Origin: Pseudomonadales bacterium
Lineage (GTDB): Bacteria; Pseudomonadota; Gammaproteobacteria; Pseudomonadales; Azotimanducaceae
DNA: 7,271 nt
Direction: 5' to 3'
Assembly (NCBI GenBank): GCA_029244465.1
Contig: JAQWQN010000103.1
Coordinates: 1-7,271 of the forward strand
Shown here piece after piece: positions 5,647 to 7,271 of this stretch (the first letter of the stretch is position 1; each line of letters begins with the position of its first letter). The notes under the pieces were generated by a model, which was not told the origin of the DNA, did no database searches, and saw only the letters and a list, made by a program, of their open reading frames with translations. The translations under genes and the position numbers were made by a program.

Positions 5647-7271
5647 CAACTGACAACGCATTGGATTCAATGAATGCTCGTCTCGGCTCAACCTGATCAC
5701 CCATTAGGGTTGTGAACATCTGATCCGCACCAATCGCATCGTCTACCGTCACACGCAGCATGCGCCGTACCTCAGGATCCATTGTCGTGTCCCAAAGCTG
5801 GTCCGGATTCATTTCACCCAATCCTTTGTAGCGTTGAATATCGACACCGCGACGCGCCTCGTTCAAGAGCCATTCAAATGCATCGACGAAATGTTCAACA
5901 GCCATCGTTTTATCGCCTCGCCTGACGTACGCGTCAGAATCTAACAGTTCGTTTAAGTCTCTCGCCATAGCGCCAATGTCGGCATAATCGGAGCCTAAGA
6001 AAAAGTTTCTATCAAGCGTGATTCGACGCATAAGACCTTTCAGCATTAGTGATACAGAGGGAACATAAACCTGGTGCTCTGCATCTAGATTTACTGCAAC
6101 CTGCGCGCTCGCGTTAGCAATGCTCTCTAACAACTCCTCGAAGCGGGCAGCCCAATCCTGCATTGCGGATTGGTCTTTAAGCGTATCCTCAGTAATCTCA
6201 GGTAATCGCAAAAGAGGCTTCGTGATTTCGATAGGAATCTTGCGTTGAATTTTTTCCAGCTTGCTATGCACTCTTTGCAACCGATTAACCAACGACTCCA
6301 AAGCCTCATCTCCCATTGCCGGGGCATCACCGTTAACGTGCAATTTAGCCGCTCGCAGGGCAAGTTCAAGGAAATACTCTGTTAGCTCGCCATCATCTTT
6401 GACATATCTCTCTTGCCTGCCTTTTTTAACTTTGTAGAGTGGCGGTTGAGCAATAAAAATATGCCCACGGTCGAGAAGCTCTCGCATCTGACGAAAGAAA
6501 AATGTCAAAAGCAGTGTACGAATATGAGAACCGTCTACGTCGGCATCCGTCATAATCACTACGCTATGGTAGCGCAGCTTGTCTGGATTAAACTCCTCAC
6601 GCCCAATCCCACACCCTAACGCTGTCACCAGATTGCCGACCTCCTGGGAGGATAACATTTTGTCGAATCGTGATTTTTCGACGTTCAGGATTTTTCCTCG
6701 CAGCGGTAATATTGCTTGTGTTCGACGGGATCGGCCTTGTTTGGCGGAGCCTCCGGCTGAATCGCCCTCTACCAAAAAGAGTTCCGATAAAGCTGGGTCC
6801 TTCTCCTGACAGTCAGCTAACTTCCCTGGCAAACCAGCAATATCTAATGCACCCTTTCGTCGCGTCATTTCCCGCGCTTTTCTAGCGGCTTCCCGTGCAC
6901 GAGCCGCGTCTATCATTTTGCTCACGATCGATTTCGCATCTTGTGGATGTTCTTCAAGATATTCGCCCAAAAATTGGTTCAACTCCTGCTCTACAGCGGA
7001 CTTAACCTCACTGGAAACCAACTTATCCTTGGTCTGGGAGGAAAACTTAGGGTCAGGCACCTTAACCGAGACAACAGCCGTCAAACCTTCGCGCGCGTCG
7101 TCTCCAGTTGTAGCGACCTGCCCTTTCTTAGAGGTCGACTCTCGCTCGATATAGGTATTCAGGGTTCTGGTCAGTGCGCCTCGGAACCCGGCCAAGTGCG
7201 TACCACCATCTCCCTGTGGAATGTTATTTGTGTAACAGAGCACCTGTTCTTGGAACCCATCATTCCACTGC
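5630..7271 (-). CDS. gyrB: GyrB, DNA gyrase subunit B, C-terminal two-thirds
   Basis: This is the ATPase subunit of DNA gyrase, acting with GyrA to introduce negative supercoils. The frame is open at the right edge (QWNDGFQEQ before VLCYTNN), so the N-terminal ATPase domain and part of the transducer are outside the window; the GTG at 7243 is an internal Val. Val at 7243 corresponds to about E. coli residue 266, giving a full length near 800. The TOPRIM domain is complete: Glu of VEGDSAGG (E. coli Glu424) and DADVD (Asp498, 500, 502). The insert of about 170 residues typical of Gram-negative GyrB follows (roughly E. coli 560-730), then QRYKGLGEMNP and the usual NLDV-type end. Against the E. 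coli quinolone positions, Asp426 and Ser464 are conserved while Lys447 is Arg. The ParE paralogue is excluded by the insert and the near-identity of the core to GyrB. The stop overlaps gmhB by 17 bases. Confidence 0.99.
   Translation of the reverse strand, partial: QWNDGFQEQVLCYTNNIPQGDGGTHLAGFRGALTRTLNTYIERESTSKKGQVATTGDDAREGLTAVVSVKVPDPKFSSQTKDKLVSSEVKSAVEQELNQFLGEYLEEHPQDAKSIVSKMIDAARAREAARKAREMTRRKGALDIAGLPGKLADCQEKDPALSELFLVEGDSAGGSAKQGRSRRTQAILPLRGKILNVEKSRFDKMLSSQEVGNLVTALGCGIGREEFNPDKLRYHSVVIMTDADVDGSHIRTLLLTFFFRQMRELLDRGHIFIAQPPLYKVKKGRQERYVKDDGELTEYFLELALRAAKLHVNGDAPAMGDEALESLVNRLQRVHSKLEKIQRKIPIEITKPLLRLPEITEDTLKDQSAMQDWAARFEELLESIANASAQVAVNLDAEHQVYVPSVSLMLKGLMRRITLDRNFFLGSDYADIGAMARDLNELLDSDAYVRRGDKTMAVEHFVDAFEWLLNEARRGVDIQRYKGLGEMNPDQLWDTTMDPEVRRMLRVTVDDAIGADQMFTTLMGDQVEPRRAFIESNALSVVNLDV

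Noticed and set aside
7241..7243. GTG as the gyrB start
   Set aside because: The frame continues to the right edge with residues that match GyrB (QWNDGFQ), so it is an internal valine.

Overview
The window is an ordinary, gene-dense stretch of a Gammaproteobacterial chromosome, with base composition near 50% G+C by eye. From left to right it holds the 3' end of rsmB, complete trkA and trkH (all plus strand), a lipid A acyltransferase gene of the LpxL/HtrB family and tag (both minus strand), gmhB (plus strand), and the 3' two-thirds of gyrB (minus strand). Gene content and relative orientation match, from memory, the oriC-proximal block of Pseudomonas-like Gammaproteobacteria (gyrB, gmhB, tag, acyltransferase, trkA, rsmB). 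GmhB and GyrB also read as Gram-negative types: a Pseudomonas-like GmhB, and a GyrB that keeps the large insert in its TOPRIM half. I cannot name the genus.

Transcription units. rsmB-trkA-trkH form one plus-strand unit. rsmB and trkA share an ATGA overlap, and trkH follows 15 bases after trkA. TrkA and TrkH are the cytosolic regulatory and membrane pore subunits of one potassium uptake system. tag and the acyltransferase form a minus-strand pair 46 bases apart. gmhB stands alone, divergent from tag across about 110 bases that hold a possible sigma70 promoter. gyrB enters from the right edge. The acyltransferase and GmhB both serve lipopolysaccharide synthesis (lipid A acylation and inner-core heptose). 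Tag repairs alkylated bases and GyrB is a gyrase subunit.

Packing is very tight. Both tail-to-tail junctions (trkH/acyltransferase and gmhB/gyrB) overlap by 16-17 bases, so neither has room for a conventional intergenic terminator. The only non-coding stretch over 50 bases is 4969-5079. No RNA genes, mobile elements, CRISPR arrays or origin sequences were seen. If the usual oriC-gyrB arrangement holds, the origin lies to the right of the window.

I found no convincing undescribed system. The items most worth a second look are two abutting perfect hairpins in the rsmB coding sequence, the absence of glyQS between tag and gmhB, a possibly leaderless gmhB transcript, the two overlapping convergent gene ends, and an unusual translation-start region for the acyltransferase.
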